A DNA stretch of 64,000 nt from positions 2,289,001 through 2,353,000 of the forward strand of contig JACSYO010001932.1 of the NCBI GenBank assembly GCA_016806645.1. Direction: 5' to 3'. The stretch is from Ophiodon elongatus. Taxonomy: Eukaryota; Chordata; Actinopteri; Perciformes; Hexagrammidae. A program made the translations under genes and the position numbers. Each line of letters opens with the position of its first letter. Position 1 is the first letter of the stretch. The notes under the pieces are model-generated. The model ran no database searches, was not told the DNA's origin, and saw only the letters and a list, made by a program, of their open reading frames with translations. This document shows, piece by piece, positions 45,423 to 56,420 of this stretch.

Positions 45423-46215
45423 TGTTGTGGCTGGATTTCTTCCGTTTATTGCGTATTCTGCTCGATGATGGCTAACTTCCTTAAAACCTAATTCTGTATA
45501 AACTTCACAACTATTTCCTATCTGACTGCTAGTGAGGCGCCACAGGAACTCACTTACGGACCTCAGTAATTGACCACCCACACAATACCAGAGAGATTGG
45601 ATCCAAGTTCAATTCACGTAGATTTATTTGCAATGCACAGATTACAAATAACTCGAGTTTCTGTCCGGAAGTACAACCCACGGACATTCAGATTGACATG
45701 GTTTTTATAATGACACATTCTGATTCAGGTGCAGCCCCAGGTCCCACCCCTTAACCCCGCCCCCTACGGCCATTTTGACCTCGTATCAGGTGACCTCATA
45801 CCTCACGCACGCCATTTTACCGAGTTGACGCCGTCTCAATACCGAAACTGATTGTTTCAGTCTGCCTCATGTTTATTTTCCCGTGCCATAATATTCCCCT
45901 GCTACTAGCCATAATATCCACAACAGCTGAGCCTAAGGCGTCAGCTCATCGTGACCTTGTCGTCTTCTGCCTTCACTGGGCTCTCTTCTCTGTAACTTAT
46001 CTCCTGAGTCTGTCTACCCCCCGATTTCTCTGGGCCTGCTTACAGATCTGGTTCATGTATGTAACTTATAATACTATGTCAGTGATTAACAGATATATAT
46101 ATAACTATGAATATTGTGCTCTTAATAACCCTAATATATGTGTTAATGCGGCTTCGTAGTTTTCCGAAGCGTAAGACATTTATTAAGCATAAACATAAAA
46201 TATTTTCCTTCCCCA
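45423..46215 (-). repeat. Proviral 5' LTR
   Basis: 793 bp, the partner of 37,528-38,322; its last bases are ttccttcccca. The high similarity of the pair points to a fairly recent integration compared with the decay of the interior. Confidence 0.92.
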
Positions 46216-47955
46216 AAACCAACCTCAAAACATCTGGAAAAATTATATTACATTACATTACATGATAAATATCGAATATATGGTGATTATAACCAAACAC
46301 ACCAGATTATCTGGCATGTGTGGTCTGTGGGAGGAAACCGGACAACCCGGAGTAAACCCAATAAGACATGGAAGAACAGAGGTGTTAACCCCTGAGCCAC
46401 AATGCTGCCCGATGCAAAAGTAAACCAACCTCAAAACATCTGGGAACATTATATTATATTACATTACATTACATAATAAATATCGACATTTTTTTTGGTG
46501 ATTATAACCAAACACACCAGATTATCTGGCATATGTGGTCTGTGGGAGGAAACCGGAGCACCCGGAGTAAACCCAATAAGACATGGAAGAACAGAGGTGT
46601 TAACCCCTGAGCCACAATGCTGCCCGATGCAAAAGTAAACCAACCTCAAAACATCTGGGAACATTATATTATATTACATTACATTACATAATAAATATCG
46701 ACATTTTTTTTGGTGATTATAACCAAACACACCAGATTATCTGGCATATGTGGTCTGTGGGAGGAAACCGGAGCACCCGGAGTAAACCCAATAAGACATG
46801 GAAGAACAGAGGTGTTAACCCCTGAGCCACAATGCTGCCCGATGCAAAAGTAAACCAACCTCAAAACATCTGGGAACATTATATTATATTACATTACATT
46901 ACATAATAAATATCGACATTTTTTTTGGTGATTATAACCAAACACACCAGATTATCTGGCATATGTGGTCTGTGGGAGGAAACCGGAGCACCCGGAGTAA
47001 ACCCAATAAGACATGGAAGAACAGAGGTGTTAACCCCTGAGCCACAATGCTGCCCGATGCAAAAGTAAACCAACCTCAAAACATCTGGGAACATTATATT
47101 ATATTACATTACATTACATAATAAATATCGACATTTTTTTTTGGTGATTATAACCAAACACACCAGATTATCTGGCATATGTGGTCTGTGGGAGGAAACC
47201 GGAGCACCCGGAGTAAACCCAATAAGACATGGAAGAACAGAGGTGTTAACCCCTGAGCCACAATGCTTTACTGATGCAAAAGTAAACCAACCTCAAAACA
47301 TCTGGGAACATTATATTATATTACATTACATTACATAATAAATATCGACATTTTTTTTTGGTGATTATAACCAAACACACCAGATTATCTGGCATGTGCG
47401 GTCTGTGGGAGGAAACCGGAGCACCCGGAGTAAACCCAATAAGACATGGAAGAACAGAGGTGTTAACCCCTGAGCCACAATGCTGCCCAATGCAAAAGTA
47501 AACCAACCTCAAAACATCTGGGAACATTATATTATATTACATTACATTACATAATAAATATCGCCATTTTTTTTTGGTGATTATAACCAAACACACCAGA
47601 TTATCTGGCATGTGTGGTCTGTGGGAGGAAACCGGAGCACCCGGAGTAAACCCAATAAGACATGGAAGAACAGAGGTGTTAACCCCTGAGCCACAATGCT
47701 TTACTGATGCAAAAGTAAACCAACCTCAAAACATCTGGGAACATTATATTACATTACATTACATGATAAATATCGACAATTGTTTTTTTGTGATTATAAC
47801 CAAACGCACCAGATTATCTGGCATGTGTGGTCTGTGGGAGGAAACCGGAGCACCCGGAGTAAACCCACGCAGCCGTGGAAGAACAGAGATGTTAACCCCT
47901 GAGCCACAATGCTGCCCGATGCGAAAGTAAACCAACCTCAAAACATCTGGGAATT
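46216..47955. repeat. 215-bp tandem repeat array, right part (about 8 units)
   Basis: The marker attataaccaaacacaccag recurs near 46,277, 46,499, 46,714, 46,929, 47,145, 47,362, 47,578 and 47,793, with spacing 215-222. Three central units are almost identical. Two units (47,145 and 47,578) carry tttactgatgc instead of gcccgatgc, so a two-unit block was probably duplicated. Small ORFs in each unit are repeat translation, not genes. Confidence 0.95.
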
Positions 47956-48004
47956 ACATTTAGCCTAATTCAGATGTTTTAAGATTGATTTACCTTCTAC
48001 TTAC

Positions 48005-48836
48005 CATGAATGAACCCTGAAGCTATAAAGGCCAGTGTCGTCCATGTGTTGATCCATGTTTGATCATCTGCACCGCCTGCTGCAACCTCTGTGTGCCCTG
48101 TGTGTACTGTGTGTACTGTGTGTCCGGTATTCCCCATGTGTACAGTGTGAATCCTGAGGGACAAAAAGCACAAAGTTCAGAAATGTCAGTTTGATGTGAG
48201 GCCTAAAATAAAACCAGCTGTCCCAGGATTTACATGTATACTAGAAATAATTATGTTAAAATAAAAGTTTGAAATTACTCACCAAACAGCAAGAAGCAAG
48301 AGGAGGAGGAAACATATGAACATATTGCCAATACTGATGACACTTGTCCTTTCAGTCGGCTTGATAGGTCTAGTTTTGTCAGTAATATTAATGGTTCTAT
48401 GTTCAGTAATGTTCCTCTGTCCTTTTGTGTCAGTAGTGTGGCCACTTTGTCTCCAGTCTGTAGTCAAGATACTCTCTGTCTTGACAGTCGTAATAACACG
48501 TTGAGTCTTCTCAGTAGTGAAGCTACTGTGTGTCCTTTCAGTAGAGTATACTTGTCTACTTCTCTCTTCCATTGTGGCGATAGTCTCTGGTCTTTGTTCA
48601 TCGGCAATATACTGCGGATGATATCTCCTCTTACGAAAGACCCTAAAAGATGCGACAGATGTTAGTAAAGACTCAATATTGTGAAGATTTATAGTATGCT
48701 AACCCCACAGCATATGTACAGGACATTAAATGTGCACACAAATCTACCTGTATAAGGTCTCCTTGTAGGATATCGTTGGCGATCCGTCCTCTGCGTAATA
48801 ACCATTTTGCCGCAGACGATCACTTCTCTTCGACAT
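48005..48836 (-). CDS. Unidentified single-pass membrane protein gene, three exons (partial; possibly SUN-like N-terminus)
   Basis: Exons 48836-48748, 48642-48283 and 48153-48005 (GT/AG borders, phases fit, 598 nt) give an open frame of 199 codons, still open at the last donor (gtaagt). The start MSKRSDRLRQNGYY with ISYKET and RVFRKRR resembles N-termini of SUN-domain LINC proteins; this is a weak, memory-based likeness. A Ser/Thr-rich region with repeated TERT/TTEKT motifs follows, then one membrane span (IGNMFICFLLLLLLAVW, about residues 134-150) and a His/Thr-rich stretch (VHTVHTGHT). Further exons should lie to the left, where the tandem array and provirus now sit. A decayed copy is at 63,056-63,306. 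Confidence 0.5.
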
Positions 48837-49300
48837 GATTGGAAAAGGGTAGAAAGAGAGACGGGTTGTATATATTATTGTTCCTATGAACAATAAAGTA
48901 TTATTATTAATTAATGATAGCTTGACTCTGGTTCGAACGTGATGCTCCTTCTGAAGTCTGGTTGGTTTGGAAAGGTTCTATAAGCGCCTTGATCTCATGA
49001 CATCACGATTCTATGGTGATGTCATGGAAAATTTCAACATTCCAATGATGTTAATTAATTAGGTTTAAATAGCATGAAACTGGCTCCTCCCACTTGACAT
49101 AAATGAATGTACACAGGAAAAACGGGGGAGTAATTTTTCCGAGTTACTATTATTTTCCTCTAAAGGAGTAATATTTCATCATTTTGGAGCGTAGTTACTA
49201 CCCGTAGCCAGTAGAGTGGGAGCAAATATTCAGAATAAAATATATTGGAGTAAAACAGCGTGACCACACCCACCACGGTTTCTTAAATTTCGTTTCCGCC
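48837..49300. promoter_or_regulatory. Upstream region of the 48-kb membrane protein gene
   Basis: AT-rich, with no ORF of note. An (attatt)-like run at 48,878-48,925 is visible. A transcription start for the minus-strand gene is assumed here but no clear core promoter can be named. Confidence 0.25.
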
Positions 49301-49329
49301 GCCATCACACCTCTCGCTACGCTCGAATT

Positions 49330-49400
49330 AGATGACGGTTTATGGGACGGAAGAGAGCTGAAGTGAGAAACAGAAGACGGCATTTGTAATAACCTTTCAG
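49330..49400 (+). other. Probable 5' non-coding exon of the zinc-finger gene copy
   Basis: gaagacggcatttgtaataa then cctttcag and gtaagg give a clean donor at 49,401. It lies upstream of the pseudogene exons at 50.2-51.0 kb. No open frame from an ATG is seen. Confidence 0.4.
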
Positions 49401-49769
49401 GTAAGGACATTATTTTTGGTTGATTTCATGTGTGTCAGGTACATTTTGTAGCAACATTGCAGCTGACCTACCTCACTATTTGCATTGTCAGATATGAACC
49501 ATAGCTTCTGATTGTTGGCAGTGCCAGATGCTAACGTTAGCTTCTAACTTTTTCACTTAGCGTTAGTCAGTCAAACGTTAACTTCTAGCAAATTAACTTG
49601 AATTTGCACAACCTTTGGTGTTTTAGGGACATATTAATGCCAGATGGATTGTCGACACACCTGACTTAAAGTCTCAATAAAGCAGTATTAGCTATCAGTA
49701 GCCAGCGGACTTCACTGAGCAGGTAACGTTACATGTGTGTTTGATTCTGTGTGGAGTACTGTGGAGGGA

Positions 49770-50035
49770 CCGTCTTTTGCTGCCGTTAGTGGGTGTAACA
49801 CTTGAGTGTCTTACTCAGAAAAGAGCTGGTAAGCAACTGTTTTTTGCTCGCGTTTGTTGGTGCAACAGGTACATTTTACTCTGAAAAGAGCTCTGTTAAC
49901 AACCGTTTAAAGCAGTTTGTTGGCGCTAACACGTATTTTACTCTGAAAGAGCTCTGTAGGTGGACTGTGTTTAGCTGCAGTTCGTTAGCACCCTGGTCGA
50001 TGCAACGTGTGTGTTGTACTCTGAAAAATGCACTT
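49770..50035 (+). repeat. Diverged tandem repeat of about 65-75 bp
   Basis: Four to five units share ttactctgaaaagagctct and a following gcagtttgttggygc-type block (near 49,810, 49,875, 49,938 and 50,017). Divergence between units is high. It lies upstream of the zinc-finger gene copy. Confidence 0.6.
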
Positions 50036-50173
50036 CACAGTGTTGACTGTTAAAACTAGCTGGACTTGACTTTGGCCTGGGCCACCCGCCAAGTGCAGGT
50101 AGTGAGATCTGCCATGACCATGGTGCTACACCATAATGTTTACTGTTCTGTTTGAACCGATTTGGTCTGATGT

Positions 50174-51064
50174 TTGGAAATGCTGCTACAAAGTTGCTGC
50201 TACTGGAGAGGTGGCCTACTATCTACAAGCAGAAAGTCCTGGAACAAAGCCTTGGCCTCACACACAGCTGACCTTCAAGACCTGCTTCAAAATGTTCAAT
50301 GCACAACAGACGTGGAAAATGGTATGCTGAAAGTAAAGAATCATATTTATGGAAGGGAGAATTCTTTTTTTAATGAAAAATGGATCGACTCTTGGGTTGT
50401 AGTGAATATTTTTTTATGAATTTTTACTTTCAGGATGGGACAGTGACATGTCATCCATTTTGGTTACTGTCCACCTTCTACCACCATCACCACATGGCTG
50501 CAAGAGACCAGGAAAACTCTCAGCCAGACAAGCCAGTCACCATCTTGTGAAATTCATTAAGGTGAGGTTACGGTTCAATTAAATTGGAAAAACTTCACTG
50601 TTCTGTCCCCTTTTCAAAACCTATCAATCCCTTTTCAGATTATGGTCAAATAATGGTAAGATCATATATTCAAAGACATTTCCTTTAGCTGTTTGCAAAC
50701 TGACTAATTTTATCGCTGACTAATTAATATTTTTTTCTGTCACAGACTGGGACGAGCATCCAGGGACATCTGGACAGCATCATTGAAAGTCTTCAACCCT
50801 ACCTGCTAGCTGTGGGGACCCAGAAGAGTCTGATTCACAAGTACTTCATTGTGATTGACAAACATGCAATACCTTGTTAGTCACCAGACACACTTGCCTG
50901 TTTTGATGAGCTTTTCAAAGCTCATTTTGTCTTTGGTACTTCGTACAACCAGGATCTGGTAAATGTGTACAACTTCTTGCAAACCACGATTTATGAAATC
51001 GATGTTGATACCACTAAGGTGAATTAAAGGGTTGCAGAGTTGAGGGCTCGAATGCTTCATTGAG
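50174..51064 (+). pseudogene. 3' exons of a fish multicopy zinc-finger-type gene, disrupted
   Basis: Three exons can be chained: one ending 50,321 (ADLQDLLQNVQCTTDVEN), then 50,434-50,561 (VTVHLLPPSPHG, ASHHLVKFIK) and 50,746-51,018 (TGTSIQGHLDSII, IHKYFIVIDKHAIPC, FDELFKAHFVFGTSY). A final tail reads RVAELRARMLH-like to 51,064. An in-frame TAG at 50,878-50,880 breaks it, and the 5' coding exons are missing. I recognise the C-terminal pattern from uncharacterised multicopy fish proteins; its function is unknown. Confidence 0.5.
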
Positions 51065-51121
51065 TTGATAAGAACATGTTGAGTTTTAAAGGCTCTGAGG
51101 CTGCATTGAGTTGAAATTAAG

Positions 51122-51634
51122 ATGTTGTGTTTTATTTGCAAAAGCCCCCAGGCAAATGCCAATTCCCTGACAAAACACTTGAAGTTGAGCCACGGACTTT
51201 GTTCAGGAAAGACCCTTCGTCTTAAATGTGGTCAGGCTGGTTGTTCACAAGTTTATGGCACTTTTTCTTGGTTTGGAAAGCATCTCAAAGCACATGAACC
51301 TTGTTCTGATCCTGGTGAAGGCCCATCTACATCTGAAGATTTAGCAACAAGTAATTTTGATGAATTGCCAGCAAGAAGTTCACCTTCTGACTCAGTCCTT
51401 CTCAAAAGGAGTCTTGTAGACGGCTGTGCTGCAACAGTAGTTGAACTTAAAGTGGCAGGCGTAGGTGAAACAACCGTTAACTCTTTATTGTGCCATACTA
51501 TTTCCTATGATGTAGCATTCAGGAGTGAAAAGGCCAAAATTGTATTTTTCATTTTACAGAGGTCCAGTTATATTTTCTTAATGTATACTGTAAAATATCT
51601 TTTGATGTATTGTACATTATCTCTTTCAAAATAA
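51122..51634 (+). CDS. N-terminal exon of a C2H2 zinc-finger protein (next copy of the same family)
   Basis: Opens MLCFICK and has two C2H2 fingers: C3, C6, H19, H24 and C36, C41, H54, H58. An acidic/Ser region and the block DGCAATVVELKVAGVGETTV follow. The frame is open to 51,634, but after about 51,540 it becomes hydrophobic low-complexity translation, so the true exon probably ends before that. The later exons of this copy are not found downstream. It is probably a truncated gene copy. Confidence 0.5.
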   Translation: MLCFICKSPQANANSLTKHLKLSHGLCSGKTLRLKCGQAGCSQVYGTFSWFGKHLKAHEPCSDPGEGPSTSEDLATSNFDELPARSSPSDSVLLKRSLVDGCAATVVELKVAGVGETTVNSLLCHTISYDVAFRSEKAKIVFFILQRSSYIFLMYTVKYLLMYCTLSLSK

Positions 51635-51639
51635 AGTGT

Positions 51640-52670
51640 GCTTTGTTAAATACTGATATCTGATTTATTTAACCTTCCAGAGTAAGTGCTCACGGGTTTT
51701 AATCATAATTTAAGTATATATCAAATGAAATTTAATTCATATGGAGTGTTTGTGTGGTCGTGCATAGGTCGTCCAGTTTAACCTTTTATCAAACCTTCTG
51801 TAACTGAAGTGAAATAAAAGAATGAGGGCTGAGGCTGCAGTAAACACCAGCGAGAGCAGATCAATACGTCACTTTGATCAGTTTACAGCAGTTTATTGCA
51901 ACAGCAATGTAACGCTCGTAGTTTTCGAGCAGGTTTAACAGATTATTGAAAGTTAATTTCCGAGTTATGACAACGGTTATTTACATGATCTGTGTTTGTC
52001 TTCATGATCGTTCGTTCTCGTGAACGACCGAATGGTGCGTCACTTTAAATGTTGCCGCCGCAAGGAATTGTGGGTCTGAATTATCTCCTTTTGTAAAAGA
52101 AGGTCCAGTGGTTCCTATACTAAAGGAGGTAAGTAAGGAAACATTGAAGCTCCTTTCCTTTGCATTTAGAGAATTCGAACAGCTCTTATCATGGTGGCCA
52201 CTTAAATTACTTCCGGGTCATTTCACTCAGTTAGGAACCTTCCTAAGCAAAAAGGACTATTCGAACACAGCCACAGTTTGCTCTGTTTGCCGCCGGGTTC
52301 AACGCACTTCCTGTTCAACCAGATTGAATTTTGCGACGAAAAGCTGACGTGGCACGATGCAAGCCATTGGAAATCATTTAAAATGATAATTTCAGAGCAC
52401 AGTGGGGCCATTGTCGCATTGCGTTTGAAAGACTTCAGGATTTCACAGCGCCCGGACAAGAAATAGTCCCGCAGATAACCCAGAGATAAGACCTCTTCAT
52501 TTTTTAGATTGAGAGGTGAATTTTGTTACCTTCGGACAAAATATGAAGACAGGAAAGCCTCCTGCTTCCAGTCTCTATAATAAGATAGCCGGCTGCTAGT
52601 TCAAGCTAGTTACATGTTTATCAAAACAGACATGACAGTGGCAGGTTTTTTCACATGTAAACATTTAAAC
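51640..52670. other. Unassigned sequence
   Basis: No recognisable coding domain. Small frames at 52,108-52,466 overlap on both strands and lack family motifs. Confidence 0.45.
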
Positions 52671-52674
52671 AAAC

Positions 52675-52760
52675 ACTTGTCTTGTCAGTAGTGATGAAAC
52701 TTCTTGTCTTGTCAGTAGTATTTAAACTTCTTGTCTTGTCAGTAGTGGTGCTAGTCTGTG
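52675..52760 (+). repeat. Short tandem repeat, 27-29 bp units
   Basis: cttgtcttgtcagtagt recurs three times (52,678, 52,707, 52,734) with variable spacers. Confidence 0.75.
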
Positions 52761-52854
52761 TCTTTGCTGGTTGTCAATAGACTCCTGGTTCATTGACTCT
52801 GAGGAGCTCACGTGATGTTAACGACCCCGTGACGTGTCCTCTTCAGAAAGACCC

Positions 52855-53125
52855 TTAATGACAAACTACTGCTTATATCCGCCACGGGACACAACATTTA
52901 TCCGAATATAAACTTGCATGGGAACAATACAACTATAAGGCCAGGTGACTGATGTTACGCTGGGCTATACCGCTGAGACAGATGAGTATCGCCCTGCAAC
53001 TACTTTAGGTGAAAGTAGATGAGTTTAAAAGTCACACAAAGCGTTTTCAATGATAAGGACCAGAAAATAATGGTGGGTGGTAAGGTAACAACTCAAACTA
53101 ATACAATAATACAACAAAAATTGAA
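52855..53125 (-). mobile_element. LTR fragment related to 60,600-61,070
   Basis: acaaactactgcttatatcc, then gcatgggaacaatacaacta and atcgccctgcaactacttta match 60,600-61,000 closely. It has no internal region next to it, so it is a solo or truncated LTR. Confidence 0.65.
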
Positions 53126-53129
53126 ATGT

Positions 53130-53840
53130 CCTAAGATGTGAGGTGTGGTGAGGTTCGTGGCTGGTGAGGCACTGACTCTTTCAGTCAGAAGTATATGAAC
53201 CCGATAGAGTAGCTTAAATCACCATTCAATTGGCAGCCTGCACATTGACTACTGGTTGTTTTTCATATTTCATATCAGCATTCTTTACACATATAGGTAA
53301 GGTACATATTTGATTCCACCAATTTATAGCGGCCCATGGAAAGAGCGCATTTCCTCTGCACCCTCCGTGTGCTTTTAATTTGCCATTGTAATTCTACAAT
53401 TCTTACCCATTCAACAGAAATAAAATTAGGCTACACAGCCTACTTTAGTGTATGCATGGTCTGACCTTTACTTGTAAATGAAGTCCATTTGTCTTTCCTT
53501 CTGGACAAAAAATCTCTCTGACTTTGTTGTAAAAGTCCTCCACATCTTCTTTTAATTTTAAAAGTTTAGAAGAAGAGCAACGTCAAATCAAGCATAAACC
53601 TGTTGGCTCTCGCACGCCCCCTTTATTGAGGCAGAGGTGCTGTTTGCCTCCCCTCTGTGCTTTTTCACTGCAGTTTTATGTCAATCAGCAAGACTGAATA
53701 GGTTCTACAAATACGTGAAATACACTACCTATTCTATGGAAAGAAAGGACGTATAATAAAAGTGGCTACAAATATTACAGTGGTGACAAACAATGAGAAA
53801 GCAAAAGGCACACGCTCAGCCCAGTTTGTGAAGGATCGCA
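53130..53840. other. Unassigned sequence
   Basis: No ORF, repeat ends or RNA gene recognised. Confidence 0.45.
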
Positions 53841-54009
53841 CAATCTGAGATGAGACAGCTAATAGCTCCTTAGAAGGAGCTTCTTGTGGGAGGACGCACC
53901 GTGAGTTGGGTTTTCATGTTCAAATCTTCATTTACCGCCCACATTATCAGATGAGGGAGTAACCAAAGGGAGTATCCTTCAGTATTCCAGAGCATGGAGC
54001 AGTGGAACA

Positions 54010-54048
54010 CACACGCACGCACGCACACACACACACACACACACACTT
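54010..54048 (+). repeat. (CA)n microsatellite
   Basis: About 38 bp of cacg/cacaca. Confidence 0.85.
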
Positions 54049-54059
54049 ACACTACATTG

Positions 54060-55600
54060 ACTTACATTCATTTCCTTTAGACTTAATCTAACCCAAAACT
54101 TTACCAATGACCCAAATATTAGCTTCTGTCCCCAATTTGACAAGCTGTCACCAATTAACTGGTCTTCAGTCTGCAATGTGCCCCCAAAGGAACACACACT
54201 TATACGATGTTTCACGATACGTCTCACTGTAACACTGTGCACTCTCCGGGCTTGTGGCCAATTATTGGCTATAGTGTTAAGTCGTATGCAGACAGCAGAC
54301 ACTGGGGTTTAGAGGTGAATGAACATGTCCTCTCTGTGCTGGAGGAGCAAACATATAATAAAAGCCACTCCACTGAAGAGAGCAAATGTTCTTAACAAAG
54401 TGCTCTGCATATTCACTGTGCTTCAGATTTAGCATGTCAAATTTGAATTGCAAATTGTCCAAACGGTGGCTTAAAACAATTGCTTAATTATAGATGGATC
54501 TGTCAATAGAGCAGGAGTAGATCTAATTTAAATCTTTATTGAGATAATTGTACATGTTTTCTTCATTGAAAACCATGTCAGGCCCAAGTTATTCAAACCG
54601 GATTACTTTGAAATACGACAAATCCTAACTTGAAATTAGGATGGATATATGCCACCAAACATGGCTTACTGTTCAGATGTAAGCACATCTTTAACTAAAT
54701 CAGCATTAATTTCATCGTAACCTGCTGAAGAATTGTGTAAGGATTCAGTTATATCCATGATGTGACTGTGTAGGGGATCTCATTAATGGGAGGATGAGAC
54801 ATTTTTTATATGGACTCCAGCTGCTTGCCAGAGAAGGATAAATGTTAATAACATATTAAACTAGTAAACAATATGCTGGCTCTGCAAAGAAAAATGTAAA
54901 GTTTGATCATCATCCACCATGGAATTGGGAATTTAAATAGATTTTTTTCTTTCTTTTATAACTGACTGATCGTTGTCAAAGTAGTTGTAATATTATTCTC
55001 TTCTTGGACAAATCCATTAGAATAACATCTTTAACTTGAGTATTTCTCAACATCTGAATAATTCACGTGTGAACGGCTACATGAAGGTTAACAGCCATCG
55101 CTGACACATTCCAGATGGAGGCCTGCCATGACCTCCATGAATAAGTGTCCCGTGCAGACAAGGACACTCCACCAGAGGACAGCATCAGACTTCTAATGAT
55201 TTGTCATATTTTACAGTAAGAGCTCTTATTTTGGTGCCACCCCACCACAGATGAACCCCTAGAGGTGAGGCAGCATGATTAGTAAAACTGATACAATGAA
55301 AACAAATCCAAAGATCTCTGAATAGACTTTGAAGCAATCCTCGTAATCCTTGCCTTAAAGTCCACAAAATCGGCTTCATCCGGAAGTCATCTACGATTTA
55401 CAGTTATATTAACATGTTCATGTTAATATTTCTTTGGTTTGAGTACAGTATTGTTGATGATGGTTAGTTTACTGTCAACTACATATGGATGTATTAGTGT
55501 TTAGTGGTTAGAGCATTGGTGCTTATGTCAATGATATTTACTGTTGTATTTAATCTTTAGTACAAACATTGTAATACTTTTAAGCACCTGTCCATTTGGT
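54060..55600. other. Unassigned AT-rich sequence
   Basis: No convincing gene. Open frames are short and lack conserved motifs. Confidence 0.45.
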
Positions 55601-56175
55601 TTATGCCAGTAATCTTATATACTGATGTACCAGAAACCTTGTTTAGTACTTACAAAGGCATGTGTTTTGTGCTCTTTTTCAGTTTTACAAAATTCCATAT
55701 TTTCCTTCATGAAATTCTGCCAAACACAACAACCTGTCTGTTCCTTGGAGAATACGTTGCTGGAGAACATAATGTCAAGCTGGCTGTATCGCTGAAAAAT
55801 ATGTTTCTTGCAACAACTGTTAGTGAGGACAGCACACTATTACTTGTTCAATCACGTTGAATCCAATAATAGGCTTTTCTGCAACATTAAGATTACCGGA
55901 TACTAACTTGGGGACGAGGAGTATCTTTTCTGAGTGAGTGTCGCAGTGCAAATAAAACTGTTTGTGTTTGTTTGCTTGTTTTGTTGTGTTAAATAAATTA
56001 TGAGAAAAACGGAATCCTGTATGGAAAATGCATTCTTTTGCCTGCGTAAACCACAAACCCATGGTGCGTCAGTGGCCCTTTGATTTGTGTTTGTTTTTGA
56101 TTTATTGGACAAATGGCCACTACAATGTTGTTTCCGCCAGTCATTATTGATGAGACTCGCCTGAGCTCCAGTGTC

Positions 56176-56380
56176 CCATCCATCCATCCATCCATTTTCC
56201 TCCGCTTATCCGGGGTCGGGTCGCGGTGGCAGCAGGCCTAGCAGGCCGACCCAGGCTTCCCTCTCACCCGCAACACGTTCCAGCTCGTTCTGGGGGATCC
56301 CGAGGCGTTCCCAGGCCAGCTGGGAGATATAATCCCTCCAGCGTGTCCTGGGTCTTCCCCGGGGCCTCCTACCAGCTGGC
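56176..56380 (-). mobile_element. 5'-truncated APE-type LINE 3' end
   Basis: On the minus strand this is the 3' end of the LINE family seen at 33,772-36,336 (coding tail corresponding to GRPRTRWRDYI and PPRPDPG), ending with four or more atgg units. It lies directly after the protease motif of gag-pro copy 2. Confidence 0.8.
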
Positions 56381-56420
56381 CATAGGGGATACCGGGGAAA
56401 TCCCCGGTATCCCCTATGGC
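56379..56420. repeat. Perfect inverted repeat, 20-bp arms, 2-bp loop
   Basis: GCCATAGGGGATACCGGGGA, then aa, then its exact reverse complement. It sits at the 5' truncation point of the LINE fragment and at the start of the next repeat (tgaagccccccta). Confidence 0.95.

Larger units (their letters stand above)
37528..46215 (-). mobile_element. Endogenous retrovirus-like provirus, 8.7 kb, minus orientation
   Basis: Two LTRs of 795 and 793 bp in direct orientation, each TG...CA, flanked by the 4-bp duplication aaac (37,524-37,527 and 46,216-46,219). On the minus strand a primer-binding-site-like tttggcgagtcattgggag directly follows the 5' LTR at 45,422, and a purine tract aagggaggaatg precedes the 3' LTR at 38,323. 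Only pol remnants are left, and an L2-like LINE is inserted. The 4-bp duplication and pol motifs suggest a gamma/epsilon-like (class I) fish ERV. Confidence 0.85.

Noticed and set aside
46258..47941. Array of 60-70-aa ORFs repeated every 215 bp (MFPDVLRLVYF...)
   Set aside because: The ORFs are a by-product of the tandem repeat; substitutions do not favour coding, and the segment derives from a SINE.
37190..47955. CRISPR-like array
   Set aside because: Direct repeats of 215 bp without unique spacers, in a vertebrate genome: a tandem satellite, not CRISPR.
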